Assembly (NCBI RefSeq): GCF_033439725.1
Contig: NW_026944384.1
Span: forward strand, 3,348,001-3,412,000
Direction: 5' to 3'
DNA: 64,000 nt
Source of the DNA: Neurospora tetraspora
Taxonomy: Eukaryota > Ascomycota > Sordariomycetes > Sordariales > Sordariaceae
Part shown: one piece after another, positions 1 through 12,194 of the stretch
Layout: every line of letters begins with the position of its first letter
Position numbering within the stretch: the first letter of the stretch is position 1
Notes under the pieces: generated by a model
Database searches by the model: none
Seen by the model: only the letters and a program-made list of their open reading frames with translations
What the model was told of the DNA's origin: nothing
Position numbers and translations under genes: made by a program

Positions 1-1484
1 GTAAGGTATACTCGAGAACCATTGTAATGTTAAACAAGTTGTGAATAATATCAACCTCCTTCACTCAACTGTATAATTGCAAGTTCTGCTTTTTGTCACC
101 TACTTTCAGTCTAATAAGGTCTGGTATTGACTTCCCCACCATTCAGCCCCAGTCAACAACCTAACCCTTTCTTTTTCTTGCCCGTTGGATCAGCCCAGTT
201 TATTTAGGGCCAAGTCAGGTCAGGTAGACATGCGTTGTTGAGGTCGGCTTATGTGCTGTGCGTACCGTACACCACTGCGTGCGTTGTGATCAACGGGTAC
301 ACAGCTTTTAAGGTTGGCTGCCGCTTGTACTGTGTTCTACTGACTGTGTGGTTTTGGTTGGTCGTGGGCGGATAGGTAGGTACCTACTATTCTATCGGCA
401 TGACAAGGTCGTTGAAGAGGAGTGAGCAGTATGTAAGCGCTATGTTGGTTTTCTCTAGGTACATTTTGGCTTTGAATTGTAATTTGAGTTTGCAGCTTTA
501 ATCTCTAGTGTTCCAGAAAAGGAGAGATGAAAGGGTAACTGGAAGCACTGAACATTGAGGACACTAAGAAACTCACAAGTGTACATTTCAAAAGGAAATA
601 AGTAAGGAACTACGTAGTGTAACAAGTGTTTTGGCCAACAAATGAATTGCATTCAGCCTGTCCTACATACCAATTTCACCTTTCCTCATGCCGGCCTCCG
701 TTCTCTTCGAGATCCAAGATCCATCCCGTTGTACCCTCCTCAGCTATTTGCGCTGTGTCGGTACCTTAGCCGCCTTTGTAACGCTTAAAGCACGAGAAGG
801 ATTGAGAAACAAGAGCACGCACCGTGAAACACAACACAGTGCTTTAGTATACACACACAAGTATAGGCGTGTGATGTACCGGAGTACCTCCCATCCTTGA
901 TGATGTAACTTTCCCCAGACTCGCACAACGGTTGGTTTCCCGCCCAGCTGTGGCTGCCCTGCGCAAGGTGAAGATTGAGGGAGGATACTGTGCTGTGTGT
1001 CGCCTGGCTGCATGGCGAGGAAGAGATGCGATGAGAAAATGTGAGTGTCGCTTGACAACACATCATTGGAGCCCCTAGGCAAGCTTCCGGACCCTTATCC
1101 GCGATATTGAAGGGGGATGGAGGGGGTCCAGTAGTAATTCATGCACGCCCTCTGTACTTGACACATTTGAAAACGCTTACATGGCCCAGGTGGGCAGAAT
1201 ATTAATCACTCCAGTGCCATCGTCTTTGATATCCTGTCCCAACCTTACCCACAACCAGTCCACGATGGACACAAAGCAATGGATAAGATAGTCGCCACCC
1301 CCAACGCCCCTTTTGGATCCTATGTGCAACGTGGAGAGAACGCCAACGACCAGCATATTTCAATCTTGTGAAATATTGCCTTGTTAGTCAAGAGGAGCCG
1401 AAGGAGGAAAAGTGAGGTCAGGAAGGGCGCTGTACATTGTACAAGAACACAAGTACAATGATAAGGCAATAAGATGGAGAATGG

Positions 1485-1678
1485 GCTACCGCAAAGACTC
1501 GGGCCATACGTTTTTAGGTTCCAGGGCCTAACTGACAGAATCTATGTATTAGGTGCCTTAGGGTTTGGGTTTTGGGAGAGATTCGAGCAGCCTGCAATGC
1601 TAGAGGTGCCTCAAGTGTACTGATTGTGTCTGATTTCCCTGGAACCTGAAAACGTATGGCCCGAGTCTTTGCGGTAGC
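1485..1678. repeat. 42-bp inverted repeat with 110-bp loop (hairpin)
   Basis: The arm at 1485-1526 (beginning GCTACCGCAAAGACTCGGGC) is the reverse complement of the arm at 1637-1678, with one difference at 1515. That difference would be a U-G wobble in RNA of + strand sense, so a transcript could form an uninterrupted 42-bp stem with a 110-nt loop. The loop has no obvious repeat. This could be a precursor of small RNA, a minimal foldback element, or a recent inverted duplication. Confidence 0.85.
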
Positions 1679-2336
1679 GGAGCCGAGTGAGGCTCTTGGA
1701 CTCATTGCAACCTGACCTCTACCCCCACCTGCCGAGAACAAACAATAGGATGCAGGCACCGCAGCCAGTTGCCGATCGAAGGATGGCGGGATGTGCGGGA
1801 GCGATAGATGGACTGGATGTCTTTGGCCACCTGTTCGTCTTCGGCTGCTTATAGGCGGGACAGACGGGATGGGAGGAGGGCACCTGGCATATGGTAAGGC
1901 GACAAACACACCTCAGAAAGCGGCCCCCTCCTTCGAGTGTGTGCGGACGGGTAGGTGCATTATCACCCATCATCACTCCCGTCCATCACCAGCAATCACC
2001 CAGTCACCCAGCAGTGTCAGCGTTGAATCCGTGATGGGTGTTGTGCATTGCCTCAATGAGAATGACAGGATAAGAAAACGATTGTCATGGTGTGAATGGC
2101 CATCGCTCGTGGAGTTGAGACAGTTGTTCTCGTTGTCGACACTCGACCAACTTGAGAGATTGTCCCGGTTAACAGTGTCAGAAAAGACGGAGTGTCAATC
2201 GTGGCTGGAGCAACGCACCTTCCTTCCATGCTCGTGACCATATCGCGAGTACCTCGATGTACAGGTAGGAACGACTCCGGAACTTTCTCCGCGTATGAGG
2301 CAACAACCTTTGATAACAAAGTCTGCTATGACGTAT

Positions 2337-2367
2337 TAGGGCAGGGCAGGGCAGGGCAGTGCAGGGC
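2337..2367. repeat. Short GGGCA tandem repeat
   Basis: About five adjacent copies of the pentamer GGGCA, the last ones imperfect. It is a small microsatellite in noncoding sequence with no evident function. Confidence 0.7.
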
Positions 2368-5238
2368 CACCAACGATAGATCACCAACGGCCTCTGCCGG
2401 TATATGCACTCCCATTTTCTCAGTCCCTTCTCTCACTCTCTCTCTTACCGGCAGACCACGATGACACTTTTCACTTGCACATGGCGGCTGGCGAGTCGGT
2501 TCCCGAACTGGTTTCAGCCGCTGCAACCTGGCTGCAACCTGCTGCGGCCGCCAACCCTCTTCGTTTCCTCTTTTCCTTCTAGATTCATGCCGAAGAATGA
2601 AGATTGCCGTGGGTGTCCGGTCTGTGTCTTTGCCAATCGGCCGACCTGAACTCCATGAGCCTCCGTCGACAACACCAAGGAACATTATCTAACCAGTCTT
2701 TGACCGAGACATTCACGACTCAGGGGCAGTCGCTCCGGAGAAGAGGTAAGGGGAAGGTGTTTTACCCATTCTCACTCGTCGGTTCGGGTCCAAGACACGC
2801 TGTTCATCTCCATGATTGGCTTTTACCAATGATTCAACGCGCACACCGCGTACAAACCGAGACTGACAGACCTTAGGGGTCCTTTTGACCGACGATGGAT
2901 GCGAGCGCTATGCTACACCGCTTCGCTGTCATCGACGACGTGCCTGACTTTTGTCTGTGTCTGCCATGCACTCGGAATAATCCGATCATTCCACATTTTG
3001 CCGCTTCAGGACATCTCATTGTGCGATTGGGCCAGAATCGTTGAAGCTCTTATGCAAAAGTGTTATTGATAAAAGAGTCGGCTTCGAGCTGCGCGGGCAC
3101 TTAGCTTGTCGATCAAGGACAAAATCAACAAAAAGCACGATCGAGTCCGGATCCAGATCGACTGACTCAAATATTCGGCCCCAACCAACCGGTGTCAACA
3201 AGAAACATGGCAGAAGCTCTGTCATGTCTCACTAGGAAGCGTTGACAGGACCCTGCTTGCTGATCCATTCGAGCCATTAACCTTGCAAGCCCCAATGGAA
3301 GTGCGATATTCCCAATGGTCATCTTCAATATTCCCTTCTGGGTCTCTGCGATTGGAGATGACGGCAGGAAGGGCAGCTCTTGATCGCCAGGGGGGCCATG
3401 TGCTCGGCTCGATCCGGCGTCTCACTCTTCTTCCGTGGCTTTTCCATATTCTACACCGATGCTCTTCGGTCTCCTCCTAGCGCTCGCCATGTGCGTGCGT
3501 CTACCGAAAGCAATATTGGCCAAGTCTGGTCTACACTCCGATCACACGTGGGATTTGCGGGAAAGTTCATCCGGACCTGCTAAGCCACTCATCAACTCAT
3601 GCCAGGTGAGCCGCTCCATGGTATGCTTTGAAAGGGCAAGAATTTCCAGCGAGGCCGACCACTTTCCCGGGGGCTGTCGGTCACACATAGATCGACAACC
3701 ATAGAGTAGGATACGGCATCTGTCCCCATAATCGCCGGGAACGGAGTGGGCTTCGGACATAGTTTCCTATGGTTCGTTTTGCCTCATGTCTAACATCGGA
3801 TCGACACAACCAATCTATCACTCCGAGCCTTCGACTCAGGAGAGTCCCTTACAAAGCTTTGCGCTCAATATGCATAGCACAGCCAATGTTCCTCCAATTT
3901 CCCAACAAAGCGGTAAGAGTGTTTCCCATGTTCCAAGACAGATGGCGGCTCAGTAAGATTTATGAGCCCTGTGCTTCACTCAACAAAGCAGAGTTATGCT
4001 ACATCCAGTAAGGAACTTGCATCACCATGGAAACCTAGAATATTATGTTTTCTGTGTATTAAGATGAGATCGTCCCCGCGCTAACTTTTCCTTGGATCTC
4101 AGTTTTCTAGATGAAAGACAACGGAGCTTAGAGGAACTGGTAACCGGGAACGGAGTGGAAGGTCTGAAAGGACCCTGAACACAGGATCTCATCTCGCATA
4201 CCTAATACGGACCATCGCTCCAATGGCGTTGCCAAGATGGGGAGCTGAGAGCTCCATCGTTTCCTGGGCGAGGCGCCACGTCTCAACCTCAACCTCCTCA
4301 TCACTTCGTCAGCTCTGTCCGAGATATACAGCCTCCGCCAACATGGCATGATATGGAGTCGAACTACCGGCCGAAGGCGGGAAATGTGGACTAAGATTGA
4401 CGGCCCGTTACCTCATCTGACCCGTCTTTCTGGAGGGCCCTTCCAAAGATATCCGAATCCTGGCACCCACGAGGCACGATCGATTAATGAATTGGTTGCT
4501 CCTTTGGCGGTGGCTGCCGCGTGTTATCGTTACCCAAGCCACATCCGTATCTGCCTCTGTGCATCTGGAAGCATTCTCCAGCAGCTGAGAACGTCATGTC
4601 AACTTCATAACGCCATCCTTCTCGTGGCCCTTGCCATGTGCTCCATCCACAGCGGGGGTAACTAACCAGTTTCTATTCTGGCTTGCTTCTTCCTGAGGAT
4701 ACTGACTTCTCTCCATATTATCTCAGGGTCCTTTTTACTCACGGGACTGTCATGCATGCATGCAGGCTTCCACAGTGCGCCTGGTCTGCCCATTGACGGA
4801 GGGGTACCAGTGATGGGTGGCATGGCAGGTACTGGAAGAAGTATGAAAGAGTCATGGAGACTGTGTTGGGTTGGGAGAAAAGAAGAGACGGAAAAGAGGT
4901 GGGTACTGTGTGGTGCTGATACCAAAACTGACGGTAAGATTACCAAAATTTTCATGAGGACATGCTGCCCATGTCAACTTCGTTCTAACCTGTTTCCCCC
5001 TTAATTGTGGGGACTTCATGATGACTTCGTGGGTTGGAAATGCTTAGTTGTAGCCATATCGACAACAACGCGATCTTCATTCTGGGTTGCTTAGTAAACA
5101 GCTAAAAAGGAATCTCATCGTCCAGTCCAGGGGCTTGTGGGTATCTGACCATAACCGAACACATACCGCAAAAAGCCATAGAACAACCGCAATGAAGGAC
5201 ACAGAAACTCCAAAAAGAATTCATTAAAATCATAGATA

Positions 5239-7818
5239 TCAAGCATAAGCCCTCCCCTCCGTAACCGCTCCCGCCTTCCCAGCCACGGTAAACCCACAAT
5301 GTCCAATTCCCACCGCTGCCGCTTCTTCATTCTCAGCTGCTCCTTCCCCTACCACTCCCCACACCAACGGCCTCTTCCAAATCTCCGTAGTATCCATGTC
5401 ACCAGCACCAACAGCATCACTAAACCCAACACTCCTACGCTTTCCCTTCCCCTTCTCGTCCCTACCCCTAGGGACAAAATGACATCGAGCGCTAATAACA
5501 GCACTACAACTCCCTCCTGGCAAAGCCATCGGGTTTCCGATAACTGCTTTCTCATCACCACCTCCCTCGGATGCCCCCGATGCAGGCGTGAGTTTGCCAC
5601 TGGGGTAGTTTGACGTAGAGGAGGTGGAAGACTTGAAAGTGGATGATGTCCTAAACCCCAGCGCCAAGGTGAATACCAAAAGCAGAACCAGGAGGGCGAG
5701 GAGACTAGTTAAGCCGACACCGCTGGTTGTTAGGGCCGTTACTACCGTCTCTGTCTCTGTCTCTGTCTCTGTCTCCACTAATGACGGTTCCGTCGTGTGT
5801 AAAGCCCCAAAACTCTGACTCATGACAAATCCCATGGCCGAAAAGTCACCCAATAAAAACCAAGAGACGGGCCGGGGAAGGGTGAGGTAGAGAGAAGTCG
5901 TTTGTGAGCTGTCGGGGTCGATGTCGAGGGCGGAGGAGGATACACGCAGTGGTTGCGGTAGCGGTTGCGGTTTGGAATCGGGGCCCTGGTTGTTGCCCTG
6001 GTGAGTGGTGGAATAAAAGAGGGAGGATTCGTGCGAGAGAAAGTAAGTCGTCAAAAGCGGGTTGAGAGCGAGGTAAAGCGCTGAGAGGAGGAGGTGAGGG
6101 AGGGAGGAGAGGATGGTTGCTGCCCAGGCTGGGAGGGTTGTTTGTCCCCCCCCTGTTGGTTGGTTGAGAGGGATGAGCGGCGGCGGGTTTGGCGCTGAAG
6201 AGTAGTCTCGGTCTGAAAAGGTTAAGGGGTTATTGCCAAACGGCGAAAGACCCTTTCCATCATCATGCATGATAGAAAACGCCAGACAGGCAGCTGTAGC
6301 TCCCGCGCAGACTGCCCATACTAATCCCGTGATGATCCAGCGTGGGAGAGAGGGGGTGTTGAACCAGTAGTGGCGTTTGGGCACCCAGTGCTTGGGTTGA
6401 CTCGCTCCGGACGCCCAGTTCCCCTTTCTGACGTCGTCTTTGGAGAGGAGACATGCGCCTTGGGTGATAGTGTCGGGATCGCTGAGAAAGGAGGTGATGG
6501 CGTCACCGAGGGTGACGAGTGGGATGAAGGTTGGTCGCTTAAAGAAGATGAGGACGGAGGTGAGGGAGAGGATGGTGATGAGGTTGAGGAGGACGGTGAT
6601 GCCGAGGAGGGAGCCGTAGACGTTGAGTTGGCAGGTTGGTTGGGGAGTGTCGGTGGTGGTTCGGTTTGCTGGGGCGGGGCCGGATATAAAGATTATGGAA
6701 TTAGAACTGCTCCAATGGTTAGCATTTAAGACGTCTAGACGCGTTCGCAAAGAGAAAAAAAAGCAAACTCACATTACGTGTGTGAAGATAGCCGCTAGAA
6801 GAACGACAACGGCCAAGAGACTCCTGTTCTTTGCGACATATCCCAGATTTCGAAACGACGGTATCCCGATATCCAACCACTTCTTTTTCTCATGCGCCGC
6901 CGTAATCTCCTCCCTCGTAGGACTGCTCAGTACTTGGAACGTATAGTTTGCCCCAGCCAACAAAACCACCCCTAAAATGTTGATGACAGCGTGTAATCCC
7001 CAATCGATCGCCGAAATTGTCGAGCATGAGCCTTCATAGATGAGGATCCTCCCCCTGAAGACATCTTTCCCCTTCCACGCCGCCAGTATCACCAAGCAAA
7101 TGACCCCCACCAGCAAAATCAGCCCTGCCAGGAAAGCGTTCAATCCCACGCCTGCCCTCCACCCGGCCGTCCACCTCTTCCACCTCCTGCTTCCACTTCC
7201 TCCCGACACTGCACCACTCCACCTCTTCCACCGTGACCCTGTCCCGGGTAGTATATACCTCCTCTCCTCATCCCCACCCGCCACTCCTCCATCCTCTCCC
7301 CAAAACCCCAACCTTTCGCTGCTTGTCTCCGAAAGCCCATCGAGAATGCCAGCTCTCGATCTATGCGGCCGGTGCTGATGCGTCATATCCACCGCCCTCT
7401 CACCCAGTTTCCCGCCATTCCTCTTCCTCCTCGCCACCATCTCCGGTGTCTCGCCGCGCAGGTAGTTGATGACATAATCAGGTATGAGGTCCTGGTTGAC
7501 CGATTCGACATCTTCTTCCCGTATCCGTTTCGGGTCCCAAGTCGCTCGGCGGGCAAAGGGGGGGCGCTCTGGTCCGCCACCGCCTCCAGCAGATGAGACG
7601 GTCCCTGTTCTGGTTGTCCTGGTTGCTCTTGTCGCTCTCGTTGGCGGTCGGCCGGAAAGGGTGAAGGAGAATAAGCTGCTGGTTTCGGTGGCTATGGATT
7701 GAAAGGGCCATTGGATTAGGGACCGAAGGCGACGGCGTTCTTGGATGAAGGAGCGCTGGTTTTGTGTGACTCGTTGGGATGAGGTGGAGGGGGCGGTTCC
7801 CTCCATTATGCTCTCCAT
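5239..7818 (-). CDS. DUF6536-type multi-pass membrane protein
   Basis: Two exons, 7818-6773 and 6706-5239, joined across a 66-bp intron (donor GTGAGT, branch GCTAAC, acceptor CAG), give 837 residues. The N-terminal ~220 residues are polar and low complexity. A hydrophobic core starts near residue 223 (GWRAG...LNAFLAG) and has helices near 228-246, 277-295 and 333-348, followed by about four more in exon 2. The segments around GLHAVINILGVVLLAGANY and SSPTREEI resemble the start of fungal DUF6536 membrane proteins, whose function is unknown. A run of alternating Glu-Thr (from about 5746-5776) precedes the last membrane helix. The C-terminal tail is Gly/Ala/Glu rich and soluble. The family call rests on recalled motif similarity; the splice junction is well supported because it keeps the frame and joins helix to loop. 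The start is the first ATG of the open frame. Confidence 0.8.
5746..5776. repeat. In-frame hexanucleotide repeat (Glu-Thr run)
   Basis: Tandem CTCTGT units on the + strand, read from the minus strand as GAGACA, encode alternating Glu and Thr inside the DUF6536 gene. Because the unit is six bases, length changes would keep the frame. The tract is likely to be length-polymorphic. Confidence 0.8.
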
Positions 7819-9147
7819 TTTGGAGGATGTACTGCTGGTTGCGTTGCTTTTTTAGAAACGCTAGATAAACATAAACGAATGTAAGAGGCCACTGAGGCTC
7901 AACGAACGAGTGAAAGATGATCACTATGATGATGATGCGATGAAGAGCTCTCGAGAGGAAGAGTGACACGGTATGACACTGTTCATAAGGCGGGCGTGAA
8001 TCTTTGGTTGGTTTGCTGGGAGGATACCTGAAACGAGGAGAAGGAGGTCTCTAGCCATGATGGGCAACAAGGATAAAGAAGAAAAAAGGGTGGGAAGGGT
8101 CAGTGGTAAGTATGAGTCTTGTATCAGGCCTTGAACTGGGTGTCGAGATGCACGGTAAGGCAGGCATAACGGCAGGATCGCTTCTCGCACGATGGTAGGT
8201 CAAACACACGAGGTGACGAGAGAACCGTCTTGGCTGAGTGATAGTCCTATGCTGGCGATGTCTTGTTGGACGGTAAAGGCTGCGGTTGCCAGGATGACTC
8301 TATAATAGGACCTCTTTTATGCTTCTGCAGTGCCGGGTCTGGTTCCTGGTGCGGCCAATCGGCCATGCTCGATGTGAGCTTCCGACGGTGGTTCATGGTA
8401 CAAACGGGGCGAATGATGAAGAAAGGGCTGGCTTATCGCAAGCTTTTTGGACATAATGTCAGCCTCATCCTTCATGGTTCTTGTGGTGGCTCCATCATCA
8501 CTCCGCCATGTCGACCCTTCGACCGAGTCGTGGAAGATGACTGAACACGCTTTGCCTTTCCTCTGGTCCATGTCGTCCTGAAGAGAATCCAGAAATGGAA
8601 TTTCTTTGAGGTGGAATCACGGCGCAGTCCATTTCGAATTCAAAGCGAATCATGTTGTCGGGTGTGGTGGTTGTTGGGATGTTGTAGGGATCAAGTTTAT
8701 GCGGCGCGGGGAAGTCGACAGAGGATTGGGTTGACGTTCGGAACAAGGAGCTCCAGTCGTGTTTCAGAACCACGAGGCCCGATGCAACCTTATCCTTCAA
8801 GCCTGCTGTCCCTGTCATCTAAAGATTCCCTGTCGAAACATGTTAGCTATGTTTCCATATGAACAGGGATGGCGATTGATAGGTGATTATCTGGGCGGCT
8901 TTGTGCAGAGCTTGACGAGAAAGAAGAATTCATGGTCAAAAATTTGGTGGAAGTCCTGTTGTGGGCGAGTCGTTCATCTTATCGATAAGACAGATAGCCA
9001 GTCCACGACTTCGATGTTAAGGTAGCTTCACAATCAAGCGAAAAGCAAGAAATATGTCAAGTTGAATTGATATTGAGCAAGGAGGCAAAAACAGAGAGAA
9101 ACCGGAGGAGGACGGAAAAGAAAAAAGACAAAAAGTAGAAAAAGAAA
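7819..9147. other. Intergenic region upstream of the DUF6536 gene
   Basis: This stretch separates the 5' end of the DUF6536 gene from the tRNA. It should contain that gene's promoter and 5' leader. I see no supported open frame, RNA gene or repeat. Confidence 0.5.
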
Positions 9148-9242
9148 TGCCCAATAACAGGATTGAACTGTTGACCTTCGCATTGACTTGATATCAGAGC
9201 CTGATATTAGTACGACGCTCTAACCAGCTGAGCTAATCGGGC
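9148..9242 (-). tRNA. tRNA-Ile (anticodon AAT) with a 21-nt intron
   Basis: Read on the minus strand, the 7-bp acceptor stem GCCCGAT pairs with ATTGGGC (one G-T pair) and is followed by discriminator A. The D-arm GCTCAGCTGGTTAGAGC carries the internal A-box. The anticodon stem TCGTA/TGCGA closes the loop CTAATAA with anticodon AAT. A 21-nt intron (9184-9204) lies one base 3' of the anticodon, the standard nuclear position. The T-arm AACAG/CTGTT encloses TTCAATC (B-box). AAT is read as inosine-AU and decodes AUU/AUC/AUA Ile codons. All stems pair, so this should be a functional gene. Confidence 0.95.
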
Positions 9243-9691
9243 TGTTTTCGTTGAAGATTAGCATCTCAACTTGGTTTCATAAAGGCCGGCTTAATGCTTG
9301 CAAGTCGCGGAAGTGTATCATCGAAGCCGTAAGCCAGTTGCGTATAGAAAAATAAACAAGTGGTCGTCTCGAACATCGGCAGATACGCAGAACTCGAGTA
9401 CAGTAGACAATTCAACAGATGCAGAATTTTGTAACAATGTCTCCACTTCAGAATAATGAGCCAAAAACAGAAAACCATACAAAGATCGTGCGTAGCGTAT
9501 CCAAGGCAATGCAGTCTAACGATGATGCAAAAAGAACAAACGTCCACCCTCCTCTCATATCTCAGCTCCTTGCTAGGCTTTTAGCATGCTACCGCTTCCA
9601 CCATGACTCCTATGCTATTATTTTCCAAGCAAGACTTTTTGCCTCTCCCCAATCACGTCATATAACAGAAGAAAGCCCCAGAGTATCAACC
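9243..9691. other. Spacer between the tRNA and the GSH1 3' end
   Basis: Holds the 3' untranslated region of the glutamate-cysteine ligase gene and the upstream flank of the tRNA. No other feature is visible. Confidence 0.5.
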
Positions 9692-12194
9692 CTACTCTTC
9701 CGCATTGAACTTCCTCTTCACACCGTTCACCTTGGCATCATCCTTCAACTCCTGCTCCAAGGCTGCCTGGCCACCACCGCAAGGGCTCTTGCCCTTGAGG
9801 AACCCGCCAAACAACTTCTCCAAATCCGGCACCTGCCCGATCAAGTCATCGATGCCCAGCCCGCGCTTCTCCCTCTCGCCAATCTGGATAACCGCACCGA
9901 CAAGATCCTTGGTAATCTCCTCCGAGACCACGCTGTCCTTCTTGTACTCGGGGTGCTTCGCGATGAACTCACGGATCCACTTGGCCGCCGTCCAGAGCTC
10001 TCCGCTCGCGCGCTTGCGGATGAGATCGAGGTAGCGGGCGAGTCCGCAACGAGTAGCGACATCCATGTTGACGCTGTCGAGGTAGCTTTCCACCAGGGGG
10101 ATGAGACCGGGGAACTCTTCGCCCTCCTCGGCATCCTCGGTCACCTCCTTGGAAGTCGCCTTGGCGTACGCGGTGCCGTTGATGACCTCGTTGACGCTCA
10201 TAAGTCTGTACTCGTCCTCGACAGGTCCCAGGGGTGGGGTGGTGGGTCTGCTTGGTCCGTGGTTGGGTGTGCTGGCGCCGGAAGCCGATCTGGAGGCGCT
10301 GCCACCCCTGCGGGTTGTGCGGACGGGGAATGGGTTCTTACGGAACCAGAACTTCTTCTCGAGGTTGGCGTTGCGGGCGTGGGCGGTCTCCATGTTCTCG
10401 TCCACCTTCACGATCGGGATGTAGAAGTTCAGGTCGAAGCTGAGGATGGCACGGGTAATGAGAACGATGAAGACGGAGAAGGCGGCATTTTCGAAATCGG
10501 TGATCTGGATCTCCATCGGCCGGAACTCCACACGCCAGCCGATGCTGTTGTCAGCCGGAGGTGGCTTGAAGCGCATGTGCTGCCAGTTAGTACTCTGAAT
10601 GTTCTCGAAGTGATCCGTCTTGGTCAGGTCGAGCTCCTGGAGATCTTCATTAAAGATGACGATAGGATCGCGGATGAAGAGATGGGCAAAATGGGTAGCC
10701 AAACGGTCGTCCATGCCACCGTCGAGCAACTGCTGCTTAATCTCGGGGTCGATGACGAGGTTAGGATCCATGTACTCAGGTCGCAACCGAGAATCGGTAG
10801 AGATATAGGTTGAGTTCGAAGCATAACGGGACTTAGGGATCCGCCACCTGTCGTTCTTCAGAGGCTATAGAATAGTCAGCATTTGAATCAAACCATGAAA
10901 TATTGCTCTTCTTACCTTCTCCCCAAGCTCCTCAGGCGTGCGGTCGTCCACAGCCCTGCTAATTTGGTTCCACCTGACATCGGTATCGGCAAGGAACCCC
11001 TTGTACACTGGTGTCGCCGCAGTGAGCGCAAGCAGGATAGGACCTAGAGGGCTCAGCTGGTCGTACATCTTCCTGCCTTCGGTGATGTTCTTGGCCTGGA
11101 AGGTGATTTGCAGACAACAGCTGCCCATGCCGAAGGCCATGGCATCCATGTGAATGAAGTTATTGGGAGCGGCGCCGTTACGAACATCATCGTCCTCGGG
11201 CCAGTTGTGTAGGTCGTGGTTGACGGTTGGGTCCTTCCATGGCCACGGGGTGTTCTCGTCTCTGAACACCGGAACATTGACCTGGACTTTCCGTCCGCGG
11301 CGCGAACGGATGTTGGCCGCAAGGGTAGGGAAGCGAATATGAGGGTTGGCGATCTCGTCGGGGACAAATTGCGATCGCAGCTTGGGGCCGGAGACGGGAT
11401 ACGATGGTTCAGTGAACACTCCTGGGCTGCCGATGCGGGGGAAAGTGGTGAGCGTGATGGGATGCTCATTCGGGAGCATGTGGTCCTTCGCAATGCACCT
11501 CCTCAACTTCATGTCGGCCTCAACGGTCAACAAGTCCTTGAAGTCGATACCCCATGGCTTTCCGGGGGTGGCTTCGAGCATGAATCTTCCGAATTCCGGA
11601 TGGAAAATGGGAAGAGTTACGTTCCCGGCATCTCCATTGGCCTCAGTACCAGGGGCACAGTCTCCTGTTACCTTAAGAGTGTTGCTGTCGGCCAAGGCTT
11701 TGAGAATATCGGCCTGGCGAAGGGAGAGCAGAACCTTAGGATCATCTTTGGAATAGTTGACGACCAAGTACTCGATCTAAGCATGGAGTTAGGACCCTAA
11801 GAAGCAGTGGCTCAAGCCATCGGAGTCAAAACGTACCTCATCACCCCAGAGCATAATGTCGCGCTCCTTACCCTTAGCCTTGTTCCATATTTCGAGTAAT
11901 TGCTGATATAGCGTTAGCATACGTCTGCGGGGCCTCTTCCCATCATACACCGTGGTGTATCCGCGGGAAAGCATTGGGGGTCGGGGTTAAAGGGTGTTAA
12001 TGCTCACCTTGATGCCCCAGGCGCGAACGAGATGTGCTTGTTGCTTGGCATCTGGCCAATCCAGAGCCGTTCCCAAAGCTCTTTTGTAGTATCAGTATAT
12101 GGCGTCATGAGCGGTGGGACTGGTGTTTTCCCCCGGGACGCGACTTGTGCAGCAAGTGTCCATATCGGGGACGGTATACGTACAGAAGACCCAT
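9692..12194 (-). CDS. gsh1: Glutamate-cysteine ligase catalytic subunit
   Basis: ATP-dependent ligation of glutamate to cysteine, the rate-limiting first step of glutathione synthesis, in the cytosol. Five exons, 12194-12184, 12080-12008, 11902-11837, 11776-10916 and 10864-9692, give 727 residues, normal for the eukaryotic GCS family. Exon 1 encodes only MGLL minus one base; the first intron is 103 bp and the others 51-105 bp. The motif WGDEIEY (about residues 47-53) supplies acidic residues of the metal/glutamate site in this family. The segment LEATPGKPWG and the Cys-containing MGSCCLQ region follow, and the conserved PLKNDRWRIPKSRY begins exon 5. The C terminus (last ~120 residues) is charged and variable. 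The start was chosen because exon 1 restores the conserved LALGTAL N terminus. A long open frame on the opposite strand is only a shadow. Confidence 0.95.

Larger units (their letters stand above)
1..5238. other. Gene-poor 5.2-kb leading region
   Basis: Composition is normal for the gene-bearing part of this genome, with no RIP-like AT bias. Open frames of 60-150 codons occur on both strands, but they overlap each other, are rich in Ser/Arg/Pro, and show no recognisable domain, signal peptide or convincing exon-intron structure. I therefore annotate no coding gene. The region holds a long inverted repeat (1485-1678) and a short GGGCA run (about 2337-2367). It could contain long noncoding transcripts or the far 5' part of a gene beyond the window edge; the sequence alone does not decide. 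Confidence 0.55.

Noticed and set aside
1514-2237. Overlapping frames of 131 and 148 codons on opposite strands
   Set aside because: No domain, biased composition, mutual overlap, and one passes through the hairpin arm and stops in its partner.
3734-4155. Repeated word CGGGAACGGAGTGG near 3734 and 4145
   Set aside because: Only about 14 bp and without extension on either side; could be chance.
9419-10813. 464-codon open frame on the + strand
   Set aside because: It lies antisense to glutamate-cysteine ligase exon 5 and its composition is the complement of that gene; no domain of its own.
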